NCBI RefSeq assembly: GCF_003385395.1
Contig: NZ_QNUG01000010.1
Coordinates: 1 to 64,000 of the forward strand
Length of the DNA: 64,000 nt
From: Epilithonimonas hispanica
GTDB lineage: Bacteria > Bacteroidota > Bacteroidia > Flavobacteriales > Weeksellaceae
Reading direction: 5' to 3'
Both the position numbers and the translations under genes were made by a program. The notes under the pieces are model-generated. The model was not told the DNA's origin and ran no database searches. It worked only from the letters and a program-made list of their open reading frames with translations. Below, one piece after another: positions 9,104 to 15,687 of this stretch. The number at the start of each line of letters is the position of its first letter. Within the stretch, counting starts at the first letter, position 1.

Positions 9104-9685
9104 TTAATCTTCATCATCTTCGTCAAAAACATCGTTGTATCCTTCGTCATCATCGTTGTAATCGTCATCTTCGTCTTCAAAACTACTTTCTTTGAATTCT
9201 GAATCAAAATCTCCAAAATCATCATCCATAAAAGGTGTAGCAGAACTTTTACTTTTACCATTGCTTGAAGAGCCCGTTTTGCTTGGTGCTTTCAATGGAA
9301 CATTCCCGAATCTGTAAACTGTAAGTGGATAATTAACAGCTGTTTTTTCATCTACAATTTCCAACAATTCACAGAAAAATTCCCAAAGTTCTATAAATCC
9401 ATATTGGAATCTCATTTTGCTTCCAACAGCTGGGAAACCTTCTGGCAAGTAGATATCGGACATTATTTCGCCATCGCCGTCATCGCTCATATCTTCTAGA
9501 GGAACAGCATTTCCTTCATTCCACTCATCATCAGAAAAATAAAAAGAAGACAACTCTTCACCAGGAAGGTTGAAAGCACTTTTTATGCCCAGATGAAGAT
9601 TCCAAAGTGTTTGTTTTTCTTTTACCTCGATGTCTCGGAAGATTGTTTCTTTGGCGTCTAGAATTACTCTAACTTTATAAACCAT
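9104..9685 (-). CDS. Plasmid pRiA4b ORF-3-like protein with acidic tail
   Basis: 193 residues. The first 130 or so match the pRiA4b ORF-3 family pattern: a VYKVRVILDAKETIFRDIEV start, a TLWNLHLGIKSAF helix, and RFQYGFIELWEF. The last 40 residues are almost all Asp/Glu (about 145-193). The family is common in Bacteroidota chromosomes and has no established function. Single gene. Confidence 0.75.
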   Translation of the reverse strand: MVYKVRVILDAKETIFRDIEVKEKQTLWNLHLGIKSAFNLPGEELSSFYFSDDEWNEGNAVPLEDMSDDGDGEIMSDIYLPEGFPAVGSKMRFQYGFIELWEFFCELLEIVDEKTAVNYPLTVYRFGNVPLKAPSKTGSSSNGKSKSSATPFMDDDFGDFDSEFKESSFEDEDDDYNDDDEGYNDVFDEDDED

Positions 9686-9797
9686 TTTCGTTTTACTTTA
9701 AACTTTATATTACCTTGATTAACGTTGCAAATATAAAACAAATGAAATTTCAGAAAAGTTTCTTGGAAATTTTTTTTCAAAAAAGTTTTGTTTAAAT

Positions 9798-10907
9798 TCA
9801 GCGCATCGGTGGGTGTCTATCGATGTATAAAAGAGGGTTTATTTTTTTTGTTTTTTCTAAGAAAGGTTTTGATAATTTGAATTTAAATTTAGTTCCTGAG
9901 AGATAGACACTTTCTACAGAAATAGATTGTTTATGAGCTTCCATGATGTGTTTTACAATAGCCAGACCAAGACCAGAGCCACCTTCTTTTCTATTTCTAC
10001 TAGATTCTACACGATAAAAACGTTCAAAGATTCTTGGCAGGTTTTCAGGTTTTATTCCCATTCCGTTATCTTCCACAGAGATGTGTATGCTTTTCATCCC
10101 TTCTCTTGTCGAAACAATGATTTGAGCCTCTTCTCGATTGGCATATTTTACCGCATTGGAAATAAGATTGATCAAAACTTGAGAAATCCTTTGCTTATCT
10201 GCAAAAACCAAAAGCTGAGATTGCGTGGTCTGCAGCTGCATTGTCATAGAATGTCTTTCCGCTTCCATTTCCAGAAGGTCAAAAACTTCCTGAATTAAAT
10301 AATTAATATCAAAAGTCGAATACTTCAGTTCAATCTGTCCCGCTTCAAAACGGTTAATCATATCAAGATCTTTCACTATATTAAGGAGTCTTTCAACAGA
10401 TTTATCGATTCTTTCAAGATATTTGTCTCGGATATTAAGATCTTCCACACCACCATCGCGCAAGGTTTCTATATAACCTTGAATAGAAAAAAGAGGCGTT
10501 TTGAGTTCGTGGGAAACGTTTCCGATATATTCTTTTCGGTAGTCTTCCATCTCTTTCATCATATCGATTTCGGCATTTTTCTGATTCATCTCGTGAACTT
10601 TTTCACCAAGTTCTTTGAAGCCAATATCTGTATCAAAATCGTGAATAATATCTTCTGGAAGAATATTGGTGATTCTCCTAATCTGATTCTTACTATAAAA
10701 ACTGAATAGAAATTCTAAAACAAAATAGTTAACAATGAAAACGAACCACAATGTAAAGATTAAGAAGTAATTGAAATCTCTGGTCTTGAAGAAACTATCG
10801 CTGGAGTAGAATTCAAAAATCATTACAACGCCTCCAACCACAGCAACCAACAGAAAGGATGCTGCAACAGATAACCAATTGACTTTTATCGAATTTCTAA
10901 ATTTCAT
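9798..10907 (-). CDS. Sensor histidine kinase
   Basis: 369 residues. Two membrane segments (about 11-31 and 47-70) flank a very short external loop. They are followed by a dimerisation/phosphoacceptor domain with NVSHELKTPL (His 133) and an HATPase domain with the N box (NLISNAVKYA), G1 (DNGMGI) and G2 (GGSGLGL). The organisation is PhoR-like and the tiny loop suggests sensing within or near the membrane. It lies 31 bp downstream of its response regulator on the same strand, so the two form an operon. Confidence 0.92.
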   Translation of the reverse strand: MKFRNSIKVNWLSVAASFLLVAVVGGVVMIFEFYSSDSFFKTRDFNYFLIFTLWFVFIVNYFVLEFLFSFYSKNQIRRITNILPEDIIHDFDTDIGFKELGEKVHEMNQKNAEIDMMKEMEDYRKEYIGNVSHELKTPLFSIQGYIETLRDGGVEDLNIRDKYLERIDKSVERLLNIVKDLDMINRFEAGQIELKYSTFDINYLIQEVFDLLEMEAERHSMTMQLQTTQSQLLVFADKQRISQVLINLISNAVKYANREEAQIIVSTREGMKSIHISVEDNGMGIKPENLPRIFERFYRVESSRNRKEGGSGLGLAIVKHIMEAHKQSISVESVYLSGTKFKFKLSKPFLEKTKKINPLLYIDRHPPMR

Positions 10908-10938
10908 TTCAAAAAAAAGATTTTCTTTATAGAAAATC

Positions 10939-11616
10939 TTAAACTACTAATTTATAACCTATTCCTTTGAGGGTTTGTATCGTATTGATACCCAATTTCT
11001 CCCTTAATCTTCTGATGTGAACGTCAATCGTCCTTTCGCCAACGATAACATCATTACCCCAAACTTTTTCAAGGATTTCTTCTCTTTTGAAAACTTTCTC
11101 TGTATTAGAAGCTAAAAGATATAGCAAATCGAATTCTTTCTTTGGTAACAAAAACTCTTCTTTACCTTTAGAAACCTTGAAATTATCTTTATCAATAATC
11201 AAATCTCCAATTTCTATATAATTTGAATTTTCCTGAGAATTAGCACCCATTTGTAATAATGCGGCTACTTTGGAAACAAGAACTTTGGGTTTGATTAGTT
11301 TTACAATATAATCATTAGCACCAGCTTGATAACCTGCTAGTTGTGAGAATTCTTCACTTCTTGCAGATAAGAACACAATCAGAGTTCTTTGTAATTCTTT
11401 GATTTTGCGAAGGTCCTGACAAGTTTCGATTCCGTCTTTCTCTGGCATCATTACGTCTAACAGAATAAGGTCTGGCAAGATTTCTTTTGCCTTTTCAATT
11501 CCCTCATTTCCATTTCCAGCAGTAAAGACCTGATAACCTTCTTTTTCCAAATTATAAGAGATGATTTCCAAGATGTCCTGCTCATCATCAATTAAAAGGA
11601 TTTTTTTACGATTCAT
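10939..11616 (-). CDS. OmpR/PhoB-family response regulator
   Basis: 225 residues. Receiver domain with the Asp 10/11 acidic pocket, phosphoacceptor Asp 54 (LLLDVMMP) and a conserved Lys near 105. It is followed by a winged-helix output domain (RREILEKVWGNDVIVGERTIDVHIRRLREKLG motif region). First gene of the regulator-kinase operon. The targets are unknown; PhoB-like architecture alone does not prove phosphate control. A short AGATTTTCT/AGAAAATCT hairpin lies between the two genes. Confidence 0.92.
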   Translation of the reverse strand: MNRKKILLIDDEQDILEIISYNLEKEGYQVFTAGNGNEGIEKAKEILPDLILLDVMMPEKDGIETCQDLRKIKELQRTLIVFLSARSEEFSQLAGYQAGANDYIVKLIKPKVLVSKVAALLQMGANSQENSNYIEIGDLIIDKDNFKVSKGKEEFLLPKKEFDLLYLLASNTEKVFKREEILEKVWGNDVIVGERTIDVHIRRLREKLGINTIQTLKGIGYKLVV

Positions 11617-11822
11617 TTCGATTTATTAATTATCCCAAAATTAAAAAAAATTGAACTCTATATCACTAAATGTTTAAAGTTCACACAAATTTAACATTTA
11701 TAAAATAAATAATTGATGTTTTGAAATGATTTTTGACAAGAATAATTCTATGTTTTAATTAGAAGTTATAGGTTTCATTTTTGAGGAAATTAAGTTAAAT
11801 TTGCACCTCACTTTTCAGAATT

Positions 11823-13496
11823 ATGGAAGAAGAAGAAAAAAAATCACTCAATTTTATAGAACAAATCATAGAAGACGATTTGGAAAACGGCTTAGGAGCG
11901 GATAAACTTAGATTCAGATTTCCGCCGGAACCAAACGGTTATCTTCACATTGGTCACACAAAAGCAATCTGTATCAACTTTGGTTTGGGGCAAAAGTATA
12001 ATGCGCCTGTTAACCTTCGTTTTGATGATACCAATCCTGCAAAAGAAGAGCAGGAATTCGTTGATTCTATCAAAGCTGATATCGATTGGTTAGGTTTCAA
12101 ATATGATCAGGAATTATATACTTCAGATTATTTTGAACAATTATATATTTGGGCTGTTGAATTGATTAAGCAAGGAAAAGCTTATGTAGATGAACAATCT
12201 TCCGAAGACATTACGGCACAAAGAAAGAATCCTTTTGAGCCAGGAATCGATTCACCTTTTAGAAATCGTCCTATCGAAGAAAGTCTTGAACTTTTTGAAA
12301 AAATGAAGAACGGTGAATTCGAAGAAGGAACGATGAGCTTACGTGCGAAAATCGATATGGCTTCTCCGAATATGAATATGCGTGATCCTGTGATGTACAG
12401 GATTTTGAAAAAACCGCATCACAGAACGGGCGAAAAATGGAAAATCTATCCGATGTACGATTGGGCACACGGAGAGTCTGATTATATCGAGCAAATTTCA
12501 CATTCATTATGTTCATTAGAATTCGAGAATCACCGTCCACTTTACGAATGGTATCTTGACCAAGTTTATGATAACGAAAGCGTTGCGCCAAAGCAGAGAG
12601 AATTTGCAAGGATGAACGTTTCTTATATGGTAACTTCCAAAAGAAAACTTCAAAGATTGGTTCAAGAAGGTGTTACAACAGGTTGGGATGATCCAAGAAT
12701 GCCAACTATTTCTGGATTGAGAAGAAAAGGTTACACGCCAGCTTCAATCAAAAACTTCATTGAAAAAGTTGGAGTTGCGAAACGTGAAAACTTAATTGAT
12801 ATTCAGTTGCTTGAATTCTGTGTTAGAGAAGACCTTAATAAAGTTGCAACGCGAGTAATGGCGGTTGTAAATCCGGTTAAATTAATCATCGAAAATTATC
12901 CAGAAGATAAAGAAGAATGGTTGGAAACTGAGAATAATCCTGAGGATGAAAATGCCGGAACAAGACAAGTTCCTTTCTCAAGAGAAGTTTACATCGAAAG
13001 AGAAGATTTCAAAGAGGAAGCTGATAAGAAGTTTTTCCGTCTGAAATTGGGTGGAGAAGTGCGATTGAAAGCTGGATATATTATCAAAGCTGAAAGAGTT
13101 GAGAAAGATGCTGATGGCGAAATCACAACTATTTATGCGACTTATGACGAAGATTCTAAGTCTGGAAGCGGAACTGAGGCGAGTCTAAGAAAAGTAAAAG
13201 GAACGTTACATTGGGTTTCTGCAAAACACGCTTTACCAATCGAAATCAGGACTTACGAAAGATTGTTCACGACAGAACAACCTGATGCTGAGAAAGAAGT
13301 TGATTTTATGGAATTCGTGAATCCGGAATCTTTGAATGTTTCTTACGGTTTTGCAGAACCAAGCTTAAAAGATGCCACTTTGGATGACCATTTCCAGTTC
13401 CAGAGAATCGGTTATTACAAGAAAGATAGAGACTCTTCTGATGAGACTTTGGTATTCAACAGAACAGTTACGCTTAAGGATGGTTATAAGCCTTAA
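11823..13496 (+). CDS. glnS: Glutamine--tRNA ligase
   Basis: 557 residues, typical GlnRS length. Class I motifs are present: HIGH at 42-45 in PPEPNGYLHIGH, and the VTSKRKL form of KMSKS at about 269-275. Two C-terminal anticodon-binding beta-barrels follow, including TYERLF and the NPESL segment. It attaches glutamine to tRNA-Gln in the cytosol. Monocistronic; a TAAATTTG box at 11796-11803 lies 19 nt before the ATG but has no well-spaced TTG. Confidence 0.95.
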   Translation: MEEEEKKSLNFIEQIIEDDLENGLGADKLRFRFPPEPNGYLHIGHTKAICINFGLGQKYNAPVNLRFDDTNPAKEEQEFVDSIKADIDWLGFKYDQELYTSDYFEQLYIWAVELIKQGKAYVDEQSSEDITAQRKNPFEPGIDSPFRNRPIEESLELFEKMKNGEFEEGTMSLRAKIDMASPNMNMRDPVMYRILKKPHHRTGEKWKIYPMYDWAHGESDYIEQISHSLCSLEFENHRPLYEWYLDQVYDNESVAPKQREFARMNVSYMVTSKRKLQRLVQEGVTTGWDDPRMPTISGLRRKGYTPASIKNFIEKVGVAKRENLIDIQLLEFCVREDLNKVATRVMAVVNPVKLIIENYPEDKEEWLETENNPEDENAGTRQVPFSREVYIEREDFKEEADKKFFRLKLGGEVRLKAGYIIKAERVEKDADGEITTIYATYDEDSKSGSGTEASLRKVKGTLHWVSAKHALPIEIRTYERLFTTEQPDAEKEVDFMEFVNPESLNVSYGFAEPSLKDATLDDHFQFQRIGYYKKDRDSSDETLVFNRTVTLKDGYKP

Positions 13497-13561
13497 AATT
13501 GTAAAAAGTAGAATGAAAAATGTACAAAATAAATTTTGATTCTTAAATAAATATTAAATTG

Positions 13562-13588
13562 AAAATCAGTCGTTTGGCTGATTTTTTT
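13562..13588 (+). terminator. glnS terminator
   Basis: AAATCAG and CTGATTT arms followed by a T7 run, downstream of the glnS stop. Confidence 0.8.
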
Positions 13589-13645
13589 GTTTAGATGTAA
13601 CGAAATTTATCGAGTCATTGTCTTATCCTCAAGTAAGATAAAACT

Positions 13646-13834
13646 ATGAAAACTAAATTTTGTATTCTTCTATTAATTCTTTTTTCGATGCAGATTTTTG
13701 CTCAGAAATCGATGGCTTCTGATAGTATTTCGAGAAAGAAATTGATGGCTGTCAAAAAAGAACAGAACAATGTCCCGATGATTAATAATTTCTCACTTAG
13801 AATTTCTTATTTCTTACTTAAGGGGTATATCTAA
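13646..13834 (+). pseudogene. Small secreted-protein gene truncated by the prophage
   Basis: The open frame starts with a convincing Sec signal peptide (hydrophobic core then IFAQ cleavage site near residue 20) and runs through a polar segment to about residue 45. The last 17 codons look unrelated to the rest and probably come from prophage or junction DNA. This suggests a host gene split by the insertion. If CCGAT (13775-13779, also 49946-49950) is the target duplication, the original reading frame would continue from the right flank and stop after a few codons (VPIKLRL). The intact gene is not otherwise known to me. Confidence 0.55.
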
Positions 13835-13914
13835 ATGTTAAAGACTACATATATCAAAAAAAGCCTAAAAACAGGCAAAAAAAGCCAAAAATCAAAAAAG
13901 ACAATTCGAAATTC

Positions 13915-14033
13915 ACCGTTATTTAACTGATATTTACCGTTATTGAACCGATATAGAATTCGATATTAATAGAGCGAAAATAGCGGTCTGATTGGCTTAA
14001 TAACGATATTCATTCTATGAACCGTTATTTTAA
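13915..14033. repeat. Left-end transposase-site-like repeats
   Basis: ACCGTTATTTAAC at 13915-13927, ACCGTTATTGAAC at 13936-13948 (21 bp apart, two helical turns) and ACCGTTATTTTAA at 14021-14033. An inverted, weaker copy (TTAATAACGAT) is at 13998-14008. Similar words in opposite orientation occur at the right end. Multiple directed sites at each end are what MuA-type transposases bind; assignment to this transposase is inference. The remaining bases from 13835 to 14070 show no gene. Confidence 0.55.
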
Positions 14034-14070
14034 AAATTTCAAATTATATAAATCCAGTAAAAAACCCAAC

Positions 14071-14143
14071 GGTAACAAAAATTAAACTTTTGGATTGTTA
14101 CCATTTATGCTACTATTTATGTTACCATTTTAAACGGTAACAT
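14071..14143. terminator. Paired GGTAAC hairpins downstream of the repressor gene
   Basis: Two 8-bp hairpins share one core word: GGTAACAA/TTGTTACC (14071-14078 and 14095-14102) and ATGTTACC/GGTAACAT (14119-14126 and 14136-14143). On the minus strand the first-named hairpin is followed by T6 and can terminate the repressor transcript. On the plus strand the second is followed by T8 and can stop host read-through from the glnS side. Because the cores are interchangeable, alternative pairing is possible. Confidence 0.6.
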
Positions 14144-14148
14144 TTTTT

Positions 14149-15024
14149 TTACTTTTGGTGTGGTAACAAATTAGCCTTTGTTACTATTTCTCTCAAGCTC
14201 GAAACCTCACCTTCTAAGTCTGCTAATTTGTCATAAATATCAGCAGGGTCTGGTAGCTGAAAATTAAGATGTAGCTTAATTTCCCAAACCTCTTTTATAC
14301 TTTCCGGATTGATATTTTGCGTTGGATAATTCTTTCTATTATCAGACTTGCAAATAAGATTGTTGTACTTCTTTATTTTATTTATACATCTTTTAATCAA
14401 ACCATCTTCAATTTCATTTGAAATAACTGCATAAATTCTGTTATCCTTTATACCAGTTATCCAGTTCTCTACAAATTGTCCAACAACGTAACCTCCTGCC
14501 AAAGTTGGAAACATAGACGTCCCCTCAATTTCAAACATTCTGAAGAGTCCGTTATTTAATCCCGGCATTCTGAATGAAGGTAATTTTTTAATGAAATTTT
14601 CATTGTTGTAACCTTCAAGATACCCTGCTTTTAGTTTATGTGGTACAAGTACAATGTTATCCACATTGTGCGAATCTACAGTAATAATAGTTGGAGTAAC
14701 GTTACTGTAATCTTTTTTTGTTTCTGCTATGGTAGTATTCATAGAAAAACTTCCGCTCACAGGAGTAATAACCTTTGCATTCTTTTGCAAGCTTCCTTGA
14801 CCGGTTATGTACCAATTCAAATCTAAATCTTCAAACTTGTTTGATAAGTCCTGCAAAATATCCACAGATGGTTTTGCATTTTCCTTTTTTAACCTATACA
14901 ATTTTTCAGGCGAACTGTACCCGAGAGCCTTTGCAAGCTCGGGAATACCGGAAAACCCATAAAATAAGGCTATCTCTAAAGTTCGTTCAAAGAAGTTTGA
15001 ATTTTTATTCAAATTTGTTTGCAT
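14149..15024 (-). CDS. Phage repressor, HTH plus S24-type peptidase domain
   Basis: 291 residues. An N-terminal helix-turn-helix (IPELAKALGYSSPEKLYRLK, about 27-46) is followed by a linker and a LexA/CI-type C-terminal domain. That domain has EGTSMFPTL, whose Ser is the expected nucleophile, and a downstream Lys-rich strand. It ends with a predicted coiled coil (about 255-280) that may add oligomerisation. It occupies the position of Mu repressor c, transcribed leftward from the divergent control region. The S24-like domain suggests RecA-stimulated self-cleavage and SOS induction, unlike Mu c itself; this is inference. Confidence 0.85.
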   Translation of the reverse strand: MQTNLNKNSNFFERTLEIALFYGFSGIPELAKALGYSSPEKLYRLKKENAKPSVDILQDLSNKFEDLDLNWYITGQGSLQKNAKVITPVSGSFSMNTTIAETKKDYSNVTPTIITVDSHNVDNIVLVPHKLKAGYLEGYNNENFIKKLPSFRMPGLNNGLFRMFEIEGTSMFPTLAGGYVVGQFVENWITGIKDNRIYAVISNEIEDGLIKRCINKIKKYNNLICKSDNRKNYPTQNINPESIKEVWEIKLHLNFQLPDPADIYDKLADLEGEVSSLREIVTKANLLPHQK

Positions 15025-15064
15025 AGTTCAAACTTGTTTGTATATTTGCGTATAATTATTACGC
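15008..15064 (+). promoter_or_regulatory. Early control region: promoter and operators
   Basis: Rightward promoter TTG (15019-15021), 19-nt spacer, TATATTTG (15041-15048). Two direct copies of TTCAA(A/G)... TTTGTTTG(C/T)ATA start at 15008 and 15027 (19-bp step) and overlap both the repressor start and the promoter. They are likely repressor operators. A GCGTA-N7-TACGC inverted repeat follows at 15048-15064 and could be the site of the small regulator encoded next. A copy of the operator word recurs at 26654-26675. Confidence 0.65.
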
Positions 15065-15078
15065 AAAAATAAGAAAAT

Positions 15079-15267
15079 ATGACAACTAGCAATGAAAAAA
15101 TTGAAATAAAAGTTAGCGAAGTCGCTGCCGTTTTGGGCTGGAAGTACACTACTGCTAAGTCTATTAAGGATAGAATGTCACCAAAAATCAAGTTTCAAAC
15201 TTATTTGGATTGCGAAAAAAAGCTGAGAGAAGCTAAGGAAAAGATCAATAATGAATTATCAAACTAA
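15079..15267 (+). CDS. Small DNA-binding protein in the Mu ner position
   Basis: 62 residues. VSEVAAVLGWKYTTAKSIKDR reads as a helix-turn-helix and is followed by a charged helix. It is the first gene of the rightward early operon, where Mu carries ner, a repressor of early and repressor transcription. It is not a clear sequence relative of Ner, so the role is positional inference. Confidence 0.65.
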   Translation: MTTSNEKIEIKVSEVAAVLGWKYTTAKSIKDRMSPKIKFQTYLDCEKKLREAKEKINNELSN

Positions 15268-15273
15268 TATAAT

Positions 15274-15402
15274 ATGAAAAAATACATCTCCGTGATTCCT
15301 TATCACAAGCACGTGGCAAGTGTTATCAAAAATTATTATCACATCATTCTATTTAGAAAGCATATTGATTTTCACTACAGAACTGATTTTAATATAAAAT
15401 AA
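15274..15402 (+). CDS. Short basic early peptide
   Basis: 42 residues from ATG 15274 to TAA 15400-15402, rich in Tyr, His, Ile and Lys. No family recognised. It sits 6 bp after the previous stop and 2 bp before the zinc-finger gene, so the tight packing supports coding. Confidence 0.45.
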   Translation: MKKYISVIPYHKHVASVIKNYYHIILFRKHIDFHYRTDFNIK

Positions 15403-15404
15403 GT

Positions 15405-15563
15405 ATGAATCAAGCAATGATATCAAATAGAGGTTTTCAATGTCCGGTAAAAGGATGTGATAAAAAACTTAATCGAAAATTTTCAGCTCAAGGTTTAACA
15501 ATGCATTTTATAGCTAAACATCCCGGAGAGTTAGAAAAGAGACTAAGGCTAAAAGTAATATAA
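15405..15563 (+). CDS. Small C2H2 zinc-finger protein
   Basis: 52 residues. It contains CPVKGC then, 15 residues later, HFIAKH, which gives a C-X4-C-X15-H-X4-H finger with an aromatic/leucine core (FSAQGLTMHF). Single C2H2 fingers in bacteria and phages usually bind DNA, and RNA binding is possible. The stop codon TAA is immediately followed by a tRNA-like element (15564) with no spacer, so this gene and the RNA element are physically linked. Confidence 0.65.
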   Translation: MNQAMISNRGFQCPVKGCDKKLNRKFSAQGLTMHFIAKHPGELEKRLRLKVI

Positions 15564-15629
15564 GGCAATAGGGTGTCCTGGATAATTTTTTTGTCCCGGA
15601 TGTAGGGTTCAACTCCCTGCATTGCCACA
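15564..15629 (+). ncRNA. tRNA-like element A (acceptor, central arm, T-arm)
   Basis: Begins on the first base after the zinc-finger stop codon. GGCAAT (15564-15569) pairs with ATTGCC (15621-15626), like an acceptor stem. A central hairpin (about 15577-15600) has one mismatch and a T-rich loop. A T-arm-like hairpin (15601-15620) has stem GTAGGG/CCCTGC (one wobble) and loop TTCAACT, which fits the TTCRANN T-loop consensus. The 3' end reads ACA. There is no D-arm and no normal anticodon loop, so it is not a standard tRNA. Confidence 0.6.
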
Positions 15630-15633
15630 AAAA

Positions 15634-15676
15634 TCCCAAACGGTTTAAAGCGTGGTTCGATTCCACGCTGGGAACA
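15634..15676 (+). ncRNA. tRNA-like minihelix, copy 1 (before transposase)
   Basis: TCCCA (15634-15638) pairs with TGGGA (15669-15673). An 11-nt bulge follows the 5' strand, then a 6-bp T-arm-like stem GCGTGG/CCACGC closes a TTCGATT loop. The 3' end is ACA. It differs from copies 2 and 3 only where they have ACT (here AAA, two changed bases) at the end of the bulge. It lies 4 nt after element A and ends 11 nt before the transposase ATG. Confidence 0.7.
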
Positions 15677-15687
15677 ATACAATAACA

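Noticed and set aside
15564-15676. Ordinary tRNA genes
   Set aside because: No D-arm and no normal anticodon loop can be formed, and no 5' acceptor partner exists at tRNA distance for the minihelices. They are tRNA-like only.
15652-15687. GTG start for the transposase
   Set aside because: It falls inside the minihelix T-arm; ATG 15688 is 36 bases downstream and gives the expected N-terminus.
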